From Streptomyces mobaraensis NBRC 13819 = DSM 40847 (GTDB lineage: Bacteria > Actinomycetota > Actinomycetes > Streptomycetales > Streptomycetaceae), in the NCBI RefSeq assembly GCF_017916255.1, contig NZ_CP072827.1, positions 3,162,001 to 3,226,000 on the forward strand: a DNA stretch of 64,000 nt. Reading direction: 5' to 3'. How positions within the stretch are numbered: the first letter of the stretch is position 1; each line of letters starts with the position of its first letter. The position numbers and the translations under genes are program-made. Under the pieces are notes generated by a model that saw nothing but the letters and a program-made list of their open reading frames with translations, ran no database searches and had not been told where the DNA came from. Shown here piece after piece: positions 1 through 9,402 of this stretch.

Positions 1-644
1 GAGACCAGGCCGAGGGTGGCCAGGATGACGCCGGGGATGTCGAGCTTCGACGGGTTGCGGCTGCCCTCGGGCTCGTGGATGACGGCGATGGCACCGGCGG
101 CGGCCACGGCGGCGAAGGGGATGTTCACGAAGAACGTCCAGCGCCAGTTGAGGTATTCGGTGAACACGCCGCCGAGCAGCAGGCCGACGGCGCCGCCGCC
201 ACCGGCGATGGCACCGAAGATGCCGAACGCCTTGGCGCGCTCCTTCGCCTCGGTGAAGCTGACCGCGAGCAGCGACAGCGCAGACGGCGCGAGCAGCGCG
301 CCGAAGACGCCCTGGAGGGCGCGGGAGGCCAGCAGCATGCCGGTGTTGACGGCCATGCCACCGAGCGCGGAGGCCGCGGCGAAGCCGATGAGGCCGGTGA
401 CGAAGGTCTGCTTACGGCCCCACAGGTCGGCTATTCGGCCGCCGAAGAGGAGCAGTCCGCCGAACGCGAGGGCGTAGGCGGTGATGACCCACTGCCGGTT
501 GCCGTCCGAGATGCCGAGGTCGGCCTGGGCGGACGGCAGCGCGATGTTCACGATGGTCGCGTCGAGGACGACCATCAGCTGGGCCAGGGCGATGAAGATC
601 AGCGCTTTCCAGCGCCGGGGATCCGGGGTGGTGGTGTCGGGCAT
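1..644 (-). CDS. DHA2-type MFS drug efflux transporter, 3' end cut by window edge
   Basis: Reading leftwards from an ATG at 644, the frame is open to the window edge (about 214 residues). The N-terminus carries the drug:H+ antiporter signature LDATIVNIALP (residues 27-37), the MFS motif A form GGRIADLWGRK (68-78) and a glycine-rich motif C-like helix near residue 145. This is the QacA/EmrB (14-TM) family, which exports hydrophobic drugs or natural products at the expense of the proton gradient. Only about the first six membrane segments are present, and the truncation is due to the window, not a mutation. A TetR gene lies upstream on the same strand, as expected for a repressor controlling its efflux pump. 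Substrate unknown. Confidence 0.92.
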   Translation of the reverse strand, partial: MPDTTTPDPRRWKALIFIALAQLMVVLDATIVNIALPSAQADLGISDGNRQWVITAYALAFGGLLLFGGRIADLWGRKQTFVTGLIGFAAASALGGMAVNTGMLLASRALQGVFGALLAPSALSLLAVSFTEAKERAKAFGIFGAIAGGGGAVGLLLGGVFTEYLNWRWTFFVNIPFAAVAAAGAIAVIHEPEGSRNPSKLDIPGVILATLGLV

Positions 645-717
645 GGAAGGGCCTGCCTAGTGATGCGAGAGGTGAACGAGAACCGAAGGGATGACGGAGC
701 ACCGAGGGCGGATGTGA

Positions 718-733
718 CGTGACGCGCGTTACG
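718..733. promoter_or_regulatory. Imperfect palindrome, candidate TetR operator upstream of the MFS gene
   Basis: CGTGACGC/GCGTTACG matches its own reverse complement at 14 of 16 positions and lies about 75 bp upstream of the efflux start. Position and symmetry suit a TetR-family operator. No footprint or second copy supports it. Confidence 0.3.
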
Positions 734-906
734 CGCCCGGCGCGGCCGGCACGGCCGATGAAGCGAATGGTGCGAAGGACTCGGACCGTTGGGGGGAGAA
801 GAGAGGAACCGGTGGGGTCGGACGGGTCGAACGATAGGTCGGGGCGGACGGTGTGGAGGACGTACAGGTCGGACTATGGCAGGTGGGTCTGACAACGGGG
901 CCGGAC

Positions 907-1539
907 CTACCGCCGGTTGTGGCGCAGTTCGTCGAGGGTCGCCGCCGAACCGGGCAGTTCGGAACGGGCCGGGGTCATCAGGCCGTCCAGGAACAGCTGG
1001 AGGTGCCGGTGGACGAACCGGTCGAAGTCCAGACAGCCCTTGCCCGGCAGCGGTCTGGTCAGTTGGGTGAGCGCCACCATGAGGTCACCGACGTCGATGT
1101 CGGAACGCAACTGCCCCGCCGCGCGGGCGGCGGCCATCAACTCCCGGATGTTCCGGTCGAGCCGGTCGCGCGCCTCGACGAGATCCGGATGGCCGTGATC
1201 CACATCGGAGTCGAGCAACGGGCACAGCGCGCCCACCCGTTCGTCTGCCGCGGCGTGGACGAACCGCCTCAGCGCACGGAAAGCATCGGGCTCCTCGGCT
1301 CGTGCTGTCTCGGCGCGGTCCGCGATGCGGTCCATCACCGAGAGGGTGACATGGTGGATCAACTCGCGGCGGTCCGCGAAGTGACGGTACAGCGTCGCAT
1401 TGCCGACCCCGACGCGTCGAGCGATTTTGTCGAAGGAGAACTCGGCCCCGTGCTCGACCAGCGCTTCGCGCGCGGCGGCGATGATGCGCTCCCTGTTGCG
1501 CTGGGCATCGGCGCGCAGCCGCGGCTGGGGTGTGGTCAC
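907..1539 (-). CDS. TetR/AcrR family transcriptional regulator
   Basis: A 210-residue protein, the normal length for the family. The N-terminal helix-turn-helix is clear (about residues 35-61: KIARRVGVGNATLYRHF then ADRREL), and the C-terminal half is the divergent all-helical ligand-binding domain, here resembling the SbtR-like C-terminal type. It lies 262 bp upstream of the DHA2 efflux gene on the same strand and probably represses it, releasing DNA when a small molecule binds. Two inverted repeats just upstream (1584-1606, 1628-1644) may be its own operators. The ligand cannot be inferred. Confidence 0.93.
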   Translation of the reverse strand: MTTPQPRLRADAQRNRERIIAAAREALVEHGAEFSFDKIARRVGVGNATLYRHFADRRELIHHVTLSVMDRIADRAETARAEEPDAFRALRRFVHAAADERVGALCPLLDSDVDHGHPDLVEARDRLDRNIRELMAAARAAGQLRSDIDVGDLMVALTQLTRPLPGKGCLDFDRFVHRHLQLFLDGLMTPARSELPGSAATLDELRHNRR

Positions 1540-1583
1540 GACGGGTCTCCTCTCTCTTCTGTCGCCGGTCTCCGTCCTGCGGG

Positions 1584-1644
1584 AAACGGGGAAGGCTTCC
1601 CCGTTTGCGCGGGGACGAGAGCTTAAACGGGGAGAGGCTCCCCG
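1584..1644. promoter_or_regulatory. Two adjacent inverted repeats upstream of tetR
   Basis: The first has perfect 10-bp arms, AAACGGGGAA and TTCCCCGTTT (1584-1593, 1597-1606), with a 3-bp spacer. The second has 7-bp arms CGGGGAG and CTCCCCG (1628-1634, 1638-1644), again with a 3-bp spacer. Both share the core (A)CGGGGA-N-TCCCCG and lie 45-105 bp upstream of the tetR start. They could be autoregulatory operators; a terminator for either strand is the alternative. Confidence 0.4.
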
Positions 1645-1785
1645 GATATTTCCCCTCCGCCGAGATCTCCGACGTGGCGTGCGTCACGTTTGAAGCGGCC
1701 GGCATCCCCCGCTTGCCGTACCCCCGGAAGCGCACGGACGTACGACCACCCAAGGTGTTAGTCACCCCGGCAGGAGGTGACAGGC

Positions 1786-3042
1786 ATGAAAACCCTGGCC
1801 ATCCCCGTGGTGGCGGCCGCGCTGTTCGCCCTCACCGCACCGGTGGCGGGCCGGGCGGGCGCCCACGAGCCGGCGGCGGTACCCGCCGCCGGACCGGATC
1901 CCACCGGCCGCCCCCCGTCCGGTCCCTGCGCCCTGCGCTCGGGCACCCGCTCGGTCTCGGAGAGCGCCCGCACCCCGCGCGGCTACGCCCGCTCCCGGGG
2001 GACCGTACGGGCGATCACCCTCTTCATCGACTTCCCCGACGCCCCGGGCAGGGGCAGCCCGCGCGAGCGGTACGCCGAGTTCTTCCCGGCCGTCCCCGAC
2101 TACTACCGGGCCAGCTCCTACGGGCGCCTCGACTACCGCTCCACGCCGCTGCTGCGCTGGATCCGCATGTCGCGCCCGTACGCCGCGTACGGCATCCGGC
2201 GCGGCACGCCGTTCGACACCCGCAGCGACAGCGGCTACCACGGGCTCGCCAAGGAGATCGTCGCCGCGATCGACGGCACGGTGGACCTGCGCCGCTACGA
2301 CCTGGTCAACGTCCTGGCCAGCCCGGACGCCGGGCCGCCGGCCACCGAGGACGTCCGCTCGGTGACCTTCGCGGGGGCCCCGACGGGGCTGCGGACCCGC
2401 CACGGCGCCGCCCTGAAGAACATCTCCTTCATATGGAGCCGGCAGACGGGCGACAGCCCGTACCGCGTGCTGGTCCACGAGAACGCCCACAGCTTCGGCC
2501 TCCCCGACCTCTACGCCACCGGGCGCGGCGACCGCGTCGTCTCCCCCGTCGGGCACTGGGACCCGATGGACGAGGACTGGGGGCCGTCCAACGACTTCCT
2601 CGCCTGGCACAAGTGGAAGCTGGGCTGGCTGGCGCCACGGCAGGTGCAGTGCGTCACCGTCGCCGGCAGCCGCACCTTCACCCTCACCCCCACCGCGACC
2701 CCCGGCGGCACCAAGCTGATCGTCGTCCCCCTCTCCCGTCGGCGCGCCGTCACCCTGGAGGCCCGCGTCCGCGGCCCCCTCGACCACGCGGTCTGCCGCC
2801 CCGGCGTCCTCGTGACCACCGTCGCCACCGACCGCCCCTCGGGCACCGGACCGATCCGCGCCGCCGACGCCACCCCGCAGGGCCGCGGCTGCTACACCAC
2901 CGACCCCAACGTCACGGCGAGCCTGAGCGACGCTCCCTACCCGGCCGGTGGCCACTGCACGATCGACGGCGTCACCATCGACGTCCTCGGCCGCGACGCA
3001 CACGGCAAGTGGCGGGTGCGGGTGACGCGTTCGCGGCGCTGA
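1786..3042 (+). CDS. Secreted M6-family (immune inhibitor A-like) zinc metalloprotease
   Basis: A 418-residue exported peptidase. The ATG at 1786 is chosen because AGGAGG (1772-1777) lies 8 nt before it; a GTG nine bases earlier would overlap that ribosome site. Residues 1-28 form a Sec signal peptide with an alanine-rich core. The zinc site is H231-E-N-A-H235 followed by SFGLPDLY, matching the HExxHxxGLPDxY pattern of M6 peptidases, and WDPMD (Met about 261) is the probable Met-turn. The C-terminal third looks like a beta-rich accessory domain with paired cysteines. It lacks the long C-terminal PKD or lectin modules of larger M6 enzymes. Substrate unknown. Confidence 0.85.
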   Translation: MKTLAIPVVAAALFALTAPVAGRAGAHEPAAVPAAGPDPTGRPPSGPCALRSGTRSVSESARTPRGYARSRGTVRAITLFIDFPDAPGRGSPRERYAEFFPAVPDYYRASSYGRLDYRSTPLLRWIRMSRPYAAYGIRRGTPFDTRSDSGYHGLAKEIVAAIDGTVDLRRYDLVNVLASPDAGPPATEDVRSVTFAGAPTGLRTRHGAALKNISFIWSRQTGDSPYRVLVHENAHSFGLPDLYATGRGDRVVSPVGHWDPMDEDWGPSNDFLAWHKWKLGWLAPRQVQCVTVAGSRTFTLTPTATPGGTKLIVVPLSRRRAVTLEARVRGPLDHAVCRPGVLVTTVATDRPSGTGPIRAADATPQGRGCYTTDPNVTASLSDAPYPAGGHCTIDGVTIDVLGRDAHGKWRVRVTRSRR

Positions 3043-3152
3043 TCCCCGGGAGACCGCGGGGATCGCCCGCCTACGAACGGGGCGGCAGTAACGTGGCGGG
3101 GAAGGCGGTGGGCAGTTGCCACCGGCGCCGGGAGTGACGAGGGGGGTCGGGG

Positions 3153-5060
3153 GTGCGGGACGACGTGCGGGAGCACGTGCCGGGACGGGTGCGGGTGGGG
3201 ACACCGGGCCGGGTGCGGGTGCCGGTGGGCGCGGACGCCGCGCGGTGGGTGACCCGCGGCCGGGTGAAGCGGGTGCTGTTCGTCGTCCACAACGTCACGT
3301 CCGCGACACGGCTGCTCGATGTGAAGCCGCTGTTCGACGGGGACCTGCGGGTGCAGATGGCGGTCACGTGCACCGGGTCGTCGCCGTTTCTCGCGGGAGT
3401 ACCGGAGCTGCTGGCCGGGGTGGGGCTGCCGGTGCTGCCGTGGGAGCAGGCGAAGGAGGAGGCGCGGGGCTTCGATGTGGTGATCTCGGCGAGTTACGGG
3501 GGTGAACTGGAGGCATTCGAGGGGAAGTTGGTGGTTCTCTCGCATGGGGTTGGCTACAATAAGAGGCTGGCCGCACCGGGAGCCGGGAGCCGGGAGCCGG
3601 GAGCCGGGAGCCGGGAGCCGGGAGCCGGGAGCCGGGAGCCGGGAGCCGGGAGCCGGGAGCCGGGAGCCGGGAGCCGGGAGCCGAGAGCCGTCGCTCTCGC
3701 CGCTCCGGCGGCGGTCGCGCCCGTCTTCGGCCTCGGCCCCGAGTGGCTGCTCCACCAAGGACGTCCCCTCGCGGCGGCGACCGTCCTCTCCCACCCCGAG
3801 CAGCTCCGGCGCCTGCGCGCCGCCTGCCCCGAGGCCGCCCCCACGGCCGTCCTCGCGGGTGACCCCTGCTACGACCGCATCCTCGAAGCGCTCCCCCACC
3901 GCGACCGCTTCCGCCGCGCGTTCGGCGTCGCACCCGGTCAGCGGCTCGTCGTCCTCAACTCCACCTGGGCGCCGCGCGCGCTGTTCGGTGACGGCGCGGA
4001 GGACCGGCTGTCCTGGCTCCTGACCCGGCTGACCTCCGAGCTGCCCGCGGACGAGTACCGGACGGTCGCCGTCCTGCACCCCAACATCTGGTACGGGCAC
4101 GGGCCCGGCCAGGTCCGCGCCTGGCTGGAGCGGGCCCGGCGGGCGGGCCTGACGCCGGTCGACCCGCTGGAGGACTGGCGGCAGGCCCTGATCGCCGCCG
4201 ACTGCGTCATCGGCGACCACGGCAGCGTCACGTACTACGCCGCGGCCATCGGACGGCCGGTTCTCCTCGGCTCCTTCCCCGAAGCCGACCTCGATCCCGA
4301 GTCGCCGGTGGCCGCGCTCGGGCGGGCCGCGCCGCGCCTGCGGGCGTCGGACGACCTGCGGCACCGGATACCGGAGGTGATCGAGTCCCACGACCCGCGC
4401 GCGTACGCCGCTCTGGCGGAGCTGACGAGCTCGGCGCCGGGGCGTTCGGCCGCACTGCTGCGGAACGTTCTCTACCGGATGATGGACCTTCCCGAGCCGG
4501 CCGGCCGCCCGGCGCTCCTCGGCCGGCTGCCCCTCCCCGCGCACCAGCCCGCCGTGCGGACCGCGCCCGTCCGCGTCCTCACGCGGGTCCTGCGCCTCGA
4601 CCCGCCCGAGGTGGCCGTCGCCCGGTACACCGATCCCGCGTACGAGCCGGAGGACGCGGAGGCGGACGCCGCGCATACGGTGGTGCACGAGGACACGTCC
4701 GACGCGTCCCTGCTGGAGAACGCCGATGTCATCCTCCGGGGCGGCGATCCGGACGACCCGCGGCTCGGGCCGCCCGGTGCCTGGGCCGACGAGGTCGCCT
4801 CGCGGTATCCGCGGTGCGGGCTCGCCGCGTACCTCACCGGGGTCGACCGCGGGATCGTGCGGACGCGCGGGGGTGAGGTGCTGCGGCTGGCCGCCGTACC
4901 CGGCGGGGACGGGCGGGTCGATCTTTGTGATCCGGCCGCGTATGCGTCGGGGTTGTACGCGTGGTTGGGGGATGGTCATGGTGTGCCGGGGGAGCTGACG
5001 GTCGTCACGGGGGCGGTGCGGCATCGTGTGGTGGTGGAGCGGGTGGTCGCTTCGCGGTGA
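3153..5060 (+). CDS. GT-B-like (CDP-glycerol glycerophosphotransferase-like) protein interrupted by a heptanucleotide repeat tract
   Basis: A 635-residue protein resembling actinobacterial proteins related to CDP-glycerol glycerophosphotransferases, often mislabelled translation initiation factor 2. Visible conserved parts are VKRVLFVVHNV (from about residue 39), VVLSHGVGYNK (about 127-137), VFGLGPEWLL, AGDPCYDRI, VVLNSTWAP, AVLHPNIWYGHG and the nucleotide-sugar-type IGDHGSVTYYAAAIGRPVLL. Residues 142-176 are five copies of PGAGSRE, encoded by fifteen perfect 7-bp units, placed between GYNK and FGLGPEW where relatives run without a gap as I recall them. The start is uncertain: GTG 3153 follows a purine-rich tract, but GTG 3267 would begin at the conserved part. 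The reaction is not established. Confidence 0.7.
   Translation: MRDDVREHVPGRVRVGTPGRVRVPVGADAARWVTRGRVKRVLFVVHNVTSATRLLDVKPLFDGDLRVQMAVTCTGSSPFLAGVPELLAGVGLPVLPWEQAKEEARGFDVVISASYGGELEAFEGKLVVLSHGVGYNKRLAAPGAGSREPGAGSREPGAGSREPGAGSREPGAGSREPRAVALAAPAAVAPVFGLGPEWLLHQGRPLAAATVLSHPEQLRRLRAACPEAAPTAVLAGDPCYDRILEALPHRDRFRRAFGVAPGQRLVVLNSTWAPRALFGDGAEDRLSWLLTRLTSELPADEYRTVAVLHPNIWYGHGPGQVRAWLERARRAGLTPVDPLEDWRQALIAADCVIGDHGSVTYYAAAIGRPVLLGSFPEADLDPESPVAALGRAAPRLRASDDLRHRIPEVIESHDPRAYAALAELTSSAPGRSAALLRNVLYRMMDLPEPAGRPALLGRLPLPAHQPAVRTAPVRVLTRVLRLDPPEVAVARYTDPAYEPEDAEADAAHTVVHEDTSDASLLENADVILRGGDPDDPRLGPPGAWADEVASRYPRCGLAAYLTGVDRGIVRTRGGEVLRLAAVPGGDGRVDLCDPAAYASGLYAWLGDGHGVPGELTVVTGAVRHRVVVERVVASR
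3576..3680 (+). repeat. Fifteen perfect tandem copies of a 7-bp unit inside a coding region
   Basis: CCGGGAG repeats fifteen times without error, followed by one variant copy (CCGAGAG, 3681-3687). Because 7 is not a multiple of 3, gain or loss of one or two units shifts the reading frame; fifteen units (105 nt) keep the gene open. The track therefore has the form of a slipped-strand contingency repeat. Confidence 0.97.
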
Positions 5061-5069
5061 GGGTGCCCC

Positions 5070-5285
5070 GGGCCCTCCCCCAGAGGGGGCACCCCCATTC
5101 ACCGTTTCTTGCAGGGGCTCCGCCCCCGCACCCCCGAAACCGCGCTCCGCGCGGTTGTCCTCAAGCGCCGGACGGGCCAGAGGGGGCGCCCGGGCGCACT
5201 ATCCGGCCTGTCCGGCGCTTGAGGACGAGCGGCGAAGCCGCGACAAGGGGGTCTGGGGCGCAGCCCCAGGAAACGGCGAAGGGGC
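5070..5285. repeat. Dispersed intergenic repeat element (copy 1) with internal inverted arms
   Basis: The non-coding gap between two convergent genes contains a CCCTCCCCCAGAGGGGGCAC block, then arms 5157-5178 and 5205-5226 that pair with a single mismatch (GTCCTCAAGCGCCGGAC and its complement), then a GCGGCGAAGCCGC and CTGGGGCGCAGCCCCAG hairpin. Related sequence recurs at 48246-48365 (opposite orientation) and 51050-51105. The folds can also terminate both convergent genes. Confidence 0.75.
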
Positions 5286-5296
5286 GGGACCGGGGC

Positions 5297-7651
5297 TCAC
5301 CCCCCGCCCAACCCCTCCCGCACCCGCGCCAACCCCACCGCATCCCCACCCCGCTCGTACAACTCCTCCGCCCGCCGCAGGAACGACACCCTGCGCTCCT
5401 CGTCCTCCGCGCAGCGGGCCCGTAGTTCGGCCGCGTCCGCCTCCTGGAGTTCGGCGCCTTCGCTCTCCATGACGGCCAGGGCCTCGTCGAGGCAGAGGCG
5501 GGCGGCGGCGGGGTCGGCGGCGGCGAGGTGGGTTTCGCCGAGGTTCATATAGACGCGGCCCTCGTTGTAGAGGTCGCGGTCGGGCAGGGCCCGGAAGAGG
5601 GCCAGGGCCGTGTACAGCGTGCGAACGGCCTCCGCGTACCGTCCCGCGCCGCGCAGGGCGCGGCCGATGTGGTCCTCCAGGAGGGCCAGCCCGCGGGGGA
5701 CGTCCGTCGCACCCGCCTCTCCGGCCCCGATGCTTCGCAGGAGCCCCTGGGCCGTCGTGAAGCAGTCCCGCGCCTCCTGCCACCGCCGTTGCCGCAGGCG
5801 CAGCAGGCCCAGCGATTCGACGGCGGTGGCCTGGCCCCGGAGGTGGCCGGCGGCCCGGTCGGCGTCGGTGGCCTCGTGCAGCGCCGTCTCGGCCTCGTCC
5901 CACCGGCCCCGGCCCATGTACGCGAAGGCGAGTTGGGCCTGCATGCGCCCCACCGCCCGTGCGTCGCCGAGCTCCTGGGCCTGGCGGCGGGCGGCGGCCA
6001 CGCCGCGCCGGTGGGTGTCGATCCACTGGTCGTGGAAGCCGAGGCGCAGGTGCAGCGCCCAGGTGGCCTCGCACAACTGCCAGACCAGGTCGTCGAAATG
6101 GCACGTCTCGGCGGCGCGTACGGCCGCCGCGAGGTTCGCGCGCTCGCGGCGCAGTGCGGCGAGGGCGGCCCGGCCGTCGTGCGGATCGCGGTCGGCGGGA
6201 AGCGTCAGGCCCTGGTAGGCGGGGCCCAGGTGCCAGCGGCCGGGCATCACCCGGTGGTCGGCCGCGGCGGCGAACCGCAGGTACCAGACGGCCGCGCGCC
6301 GGACGGAGGCGGCGAGCTCGGCGGGATCGTCCTCCGCGCGGGCCCGCCGCTCGGCGTCCGCGCGGACGAGGTCGTGGAAGCGGTACCGCTCCTCCCCGAC
6401 CTCCTGGAGGAGGTGGACGCCCGCCAGTTCCTCCAGCAGGACGCGGGCCGCGCCCTCGGTGGTGTCGGCCACCCGCGCGGCGGCCGCCACGCCGGTCTCC
6501 GGCCCCGGCCAGTGGCCCAACAGCCGGTAGAGCCGGGCTGCTTCGGCGCTCAGCTCGCGGTAGGCCAGGTCGTGGGCGCGGCGGACGGCGTCCGTCCCGT
6601 TCCTGTCGTCCATCCCCTCAGGGTTCCCCGGAACGGGTCCGGCGAGCCGCCGTTCCACGGTCTCCCAGCTGAGGTGCGCGCGGGAGGCGACCAGCGCTCC
6701 CGTCTCGCAGAGCGCCAGGGGCACCCTGCCGCACCCCCGCGCGACCGCCGCCATGCGCGCCGCGTCGCGCGCCTCGCTCCGCCGTCCGCTCGTCGCCGCC
6801 ACCCGCTCCAGCAGCAGGACGGCGTCGGCCTCCGGCAGGGGGTCCAGGGTGAGGAAGCGCGCCCCCGGGTCACCGGCGAGGCCGGCCAGCCGGTAGCGGC
6901 TGGTAACGATCACCAACGAGCCGGGCGTGGCCGGGATCAGCGGTCTGACCTGGGCCTCGCTGGACGCGTCGTCGAGGAGGACGAGCAGCCGGCGGTCGGC
7001 GGTGAGGTCCCGGTAGAGGTTCTCCTGCCGGCGCGGGTCGGCGGGGACGCGGCCCGCCGCCACCCCGAGGTCTCCCAGGAGCACGGACAGCGCCTCCGCG
7101 GGCCGGGCGGCGGACGCGGCCGCCGGGCCGCCCAGCCGGACGAACAACTGCCCGTCCGGGAAGCGGTCCTTGAGCCGGTGGGCGCAGTGCACGGCGGTGG
7201 CGGTCTTCCCGATGCCGCCCTGTCCGGTGAGTACGGCGACGTGCGCCGCCGGGGGTTCTTCGCCGTCGAGCAGTTCCTCCAGCGCGGCGAGCACCGGCTC
7301 CCGGTCGGTGAACACCCCGCTGGCGGCCGGCAGCACCCGCGGCACGCCCCGGAGCCCGGTCCCGAGGCGCGGCCCTCCCGCCTCCCGCATCCAGGCGAGC
7401 AGTTCCCGGGCGAAGCCGGGGTCGGTCCGCGCGCGGGCGTGCAGGGCCTCGGCGAACCGCCGCAGCTCGTCCTCGCCGACCGGCGGCCCGCCCCCGTCGC
7501 CGTCCTCCCCGGCCCGCCGTCCGCGGCCGAGCAGCCGCGTCAGGCCCTCGGCGGCCCGGCGGCCCATCTCCCCCGCGGCCCCGCCCAGCGTCCCGGACGC
7601 GGCCGTCTCCAGCGCCCCGAGCACGGCCTCCACACTGATCGCCAGGTCCAC
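5297..7651 (-). CDS. NB-ARC/TPR STAND ATPase
   Basis: A 784-residue signal-transduction ATPase. The P-loop is GQGGIGKT with Lys149, the Walker B-like strand is [12 protein letters not shown], and [12 protein letters not shown] is the NB-ARC sensor motif. A winged-helix stretch ([15 protein letters not shown]) follows, and from about residue 480 helical tetratricopeptide repeats run to the C-terminus ([32 protein letters not shown] and others). The first 110 residues form a small helical domain without a recognisable DNA-binding motif, so this is not a SARP protein. Such proteins oligomerise when the TPRs sense a ligand; what this one controls is unknown. It is convergent with the GT-B-like gene and divergent from the acetyltransferase. 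Confidence 0.88.
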   Translation of the reverse strand: MDLAISVEAVLGALETAASGTLGGAAGEMGRRAAEGLTRLLGRGRRAGEDGDGGGPPVGEDELRRFAEALHARARTDPGFARELLAWMREAGGPRLGTGLRGVPRVLPAASGVFTDREPVLAALEELLDGEEPPAAHVAVLTGQGGIGKTATAVHCAHRLKDRFPDGQLFVRLGGPAAASAARPAEALSVLLGDLGVAAGRVPADPRRQENLYRDLTADRRLLVLLDDASSEAQVRPLIPATPGSLVIVTSRYRLAGLAGDPGARFLTLDPLPEADAVLLLERVAATSGRRSEARDAARMAAVARGCGRVPLALCETGALVASRAHLSWETVERRLAGPVPGNPEGMDDRNGTDAVRRAHDLAYRELSAEAARLYRLLGHWPGPETGVAAAARVADTTEGAARVLLEELAGVHLLQEVGEERYRFHDLVRADAERRARAEDDPAELAASVRRAAVWYLRFAAAADHRVMPGRWHLGPAYQGLTLPADRDPHDGRAALAALRRERANLAAAVRAAETCHFDDLVWQLCEATWALHLRLGFHDQWIDTHRRGVAAARRQAQELGDARAVGRMQAQLAFAYMGRGRWDEAETALHEATDADRAAGHLRGQATAVESLGLLRLRQRRWQEARDCFTTAQGLLRSIGAGEAGATDVPRGLALLEDHIGRALRGAGRYAEAVRTLYTALALFRALPDRDLYNEGRVYMNLGETHLAAADPAAARLCLDEALAVMESEGAELQEADAAELRARCAEDEERRVSFLRRAEELYERGGDAVGLARVREGLGGG

Positions 7652-7858
7652 AGCCCCTCCCCGCCCTCCCCGACACGAACCGGTTCGATCCGCCCGGACA
7701 CGCTATCGGTGCGCCCGCCTCCGTCCCACGCCTTCCGCGCACGCGCCCGGCGCGGCGCCGTGCGGCACGCGCCGTATGAAGCCGATCACAACCCCTACCG
7801 TGGACGGGCCCGCCGTTGGATCGTGATCGACGTCATCCCGAAGCTCCGGAGGTATCGC

Positions 7859-8299
7859 ATGGTGGACATCGGCAAGCTCGCGCCGTCCGACAGAGAGGAA
7901 TGGGAGGCGCTGTTCCGGGCGTACATCGACTTCTACGAGCGCGACGAGCCGCAGGAGATGTACGACACGGCCTGGGCGGCCTTCCAGGAGGACACGACGC
8001 TGCACGCGCTCGGCGCGCGGGTGGACGGCCGGCTCGTGGGGATCACCCACTTCTTCATCCACCCCAACACCTCCGGTCCACAGGTCTGTTACCTCCAGGA
8101 CCTGTTCACCGACCCGTCCGCGCGCCGGCAGGGCGTGGGCGAGGCGCTGATCGCCGCCGTCGTCGACTGGGCGAAGGAGCGCGGCTGTTCGCGCGTGTAC
8201 TGGAGCACCCACGAGACGAACACCACGGCCCGCGGGCTGTACGACCGGGTGGCCGACTACAAGGGCTTCATCCGCTACCAGATCGAACTGCCGCGCTGA
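7859..8299 (+). CDS. GNAT family N-acetyltransferase
   Basis: A 146-residue protein of standard GNAT length. The acetyl-CoA-binding motif A is clear: [20 protein letters not shown] (R/Q-x-x-G-x-G/A form, Arg-Arg-Gln-Gly-Val-Gly), followed by [23 protein letters not shown], the motif B region with the usual C-terminal Tyr. The start ATG 7859 follows CCGGAGG at a good distance. Such enzymes acetylate small amines or protein termini; the substrate is not predictable here. It faces away from the STAND gene across a short gap. Confidence 0.9.
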   Translation: MVDIGKLAPSDREEWEALFRAYIDFYERDEPQEMYDTAWAAFQEDTTLHALGARVDGRLVGITHFFIHPNTSGPQVCYLQDLFTDPSARRQGVGEALIAAVVDWAKERGCSRVYWSTHETNTTARGLYDRVADYKGFIRYQIELPR

Positions 8300-8336
8300 C
8301 GGCGGACGGACGCGGCCGCATGCCTTCGGGCGCCTT

Positions 8337-9332
8337 TCAGGAGGCCAGCGGGGTCGCGGTGGCCTCCTGGGCCGCGGCCCGCTCCCCGCGCCCGTCCACC
8401 CGGAAGGTCCGCCGGTAGGTGTCCGGGGGCACGCCGAACGCGCGGTTGAAGTGCCGGCGCAGCGTCGCCCCGCTGCCCATCCCTACCTGGGCGGCGATCC
8501 GGTCGACGCTGTCGTCGGTGCGCTCCAGGAGCTCCTGCGCCCGGTGCAGCCGTTGGGTCAGCAGCCACTGGAGGGGCGTGGTGCCGGTGACGGCGGCGAA
8601 GTGCCGGCCGAGGTTGCGCGGGCTCATATGGGCCCGGCGGGCCAGGTCGGTGACGGTCAGCGGCCGGTGCAGCTCCTCCAGCGCCCAGGCCAGCACGTCG
8701 GTGAGGCGGTTGCCGTTCTCCGGCGGTACGGGGGCGGTGATGAACTGGGCCTGCCCGCCGGAGCGGTGCGGCGCGACGACGAGCCTCCGCGCCACGGCGT
8801 TGGCGATCGCGGTGCCGTGGTCGGTGCGGACCATGTGCAGGCAGAGGTCGATGCCGGCGGCCCGGCCGGCCGAGGTGAGGACCGAGCCCTCGTCGATGTA
8901 GAGCACCCGCGGGTCGACCTCGACCTTGGGATGGCGCCGCGCCAGCGCGTCGGCGTGCAGCCAGTGCGTGGTGGCGCGGCGCCCGTCGAGCAGTCCGGCG
9001 GCGGCCAGGGTGAACGCCCCGGTGCAGATGGACGCCACCCGGGCGCCCGCGTCGTGCGCGGCCCGGACGGCCTCGATCAGGTCGGCGGGCTGCGGCTGGT
9101 CGACGTCCTGGCAGGCCGGGACGATGACGGTGTCGGCCGCCGCCAGTTCGTCGAGCCCGTGCGGGGTGTCGGCCTGGAGCCAGCCCCCGACCTGGGCGCC
9201 CGCCGGGGCGCAGACGGTGAAGTCGTACCAGGAGTCGACGAGGTCCGGCCGGTCCGTTCCGAAGATGGCGCAGGCGGCGGCGAGTTCCAGTAACGGCATG
9301 CCGTCGGTGACGGCCAACGCGACAGAAGCCAT
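8337..9332 (-). CDS. GlxA-like AraC family regulator with DJ-1/PfpI domain
   Basis: A 331-residue regulator. Residues 1-170 are a class I glutamine amidotransferase-like (DJ-1/PfpI) domain with Cys103 in the nucleophile elbow SICTGAF. Residues about 215-315 carry the two AraC helix-turn-helix units (LTVTDLARRAHMSPRNLGRHF and VDRIAAQVGMGSGATLRRHFNRAFG). The ATG at 9332 is preferred because the longer open frame upstream runs through the divergent MFS gene. Only 70 bp separate the two starts, so this regulator probably controls that exporter. The effector is unknown. Confidence 0.9.
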   Translation of the reverse strand: MASVALAVTDGMPLLELAAACAIFGTDRPDLVDSWYDFTVCAPAGAQVGGWLQADTPHGLDELAAADTVIVPACQDVDQPQPADLIEAVRAAHDAGARVASICTGAFTLAAAGLLDGRRATTHWLHADALARRHPKVEVDPRVLYIDEGSVLTSAGRAAGIDLCLHMVRTDHGTAIANAVARRLVVAPHRSGGQAQFITAPVPPENGNRLTDVLAWALEELHRPLTVTDLARRAHMSPRNLGRHFAAVTGTTPLQWLLTQRLHRAQELLERTDDSVDRIAAQVGMGSGATLRRHFNRAFGVPPDTYRRTFRVDGRGERAAAQEATATPLAS

Positions 9333-9402
9333 GTCCGTAACTGTACGCCCCTCGTCGTTCCGGACACTCGTGGCGGAGGCGGCGCGCCGCCAGCATGGGG
9401 GC

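Noticed and set aside
1530..3137. Long plus-strand ORF overlapping the metalloprotease in another frame
   Set aside because: Arg/Pro/Gly-rich shadow; the M6 frame has signal peptide, zinc motif and ribosome site.
5297..7651. SARP pathway regulator
   Set aside because: It has NB-ARC and TPR parts but no N-terminal winged helix or activation domain.
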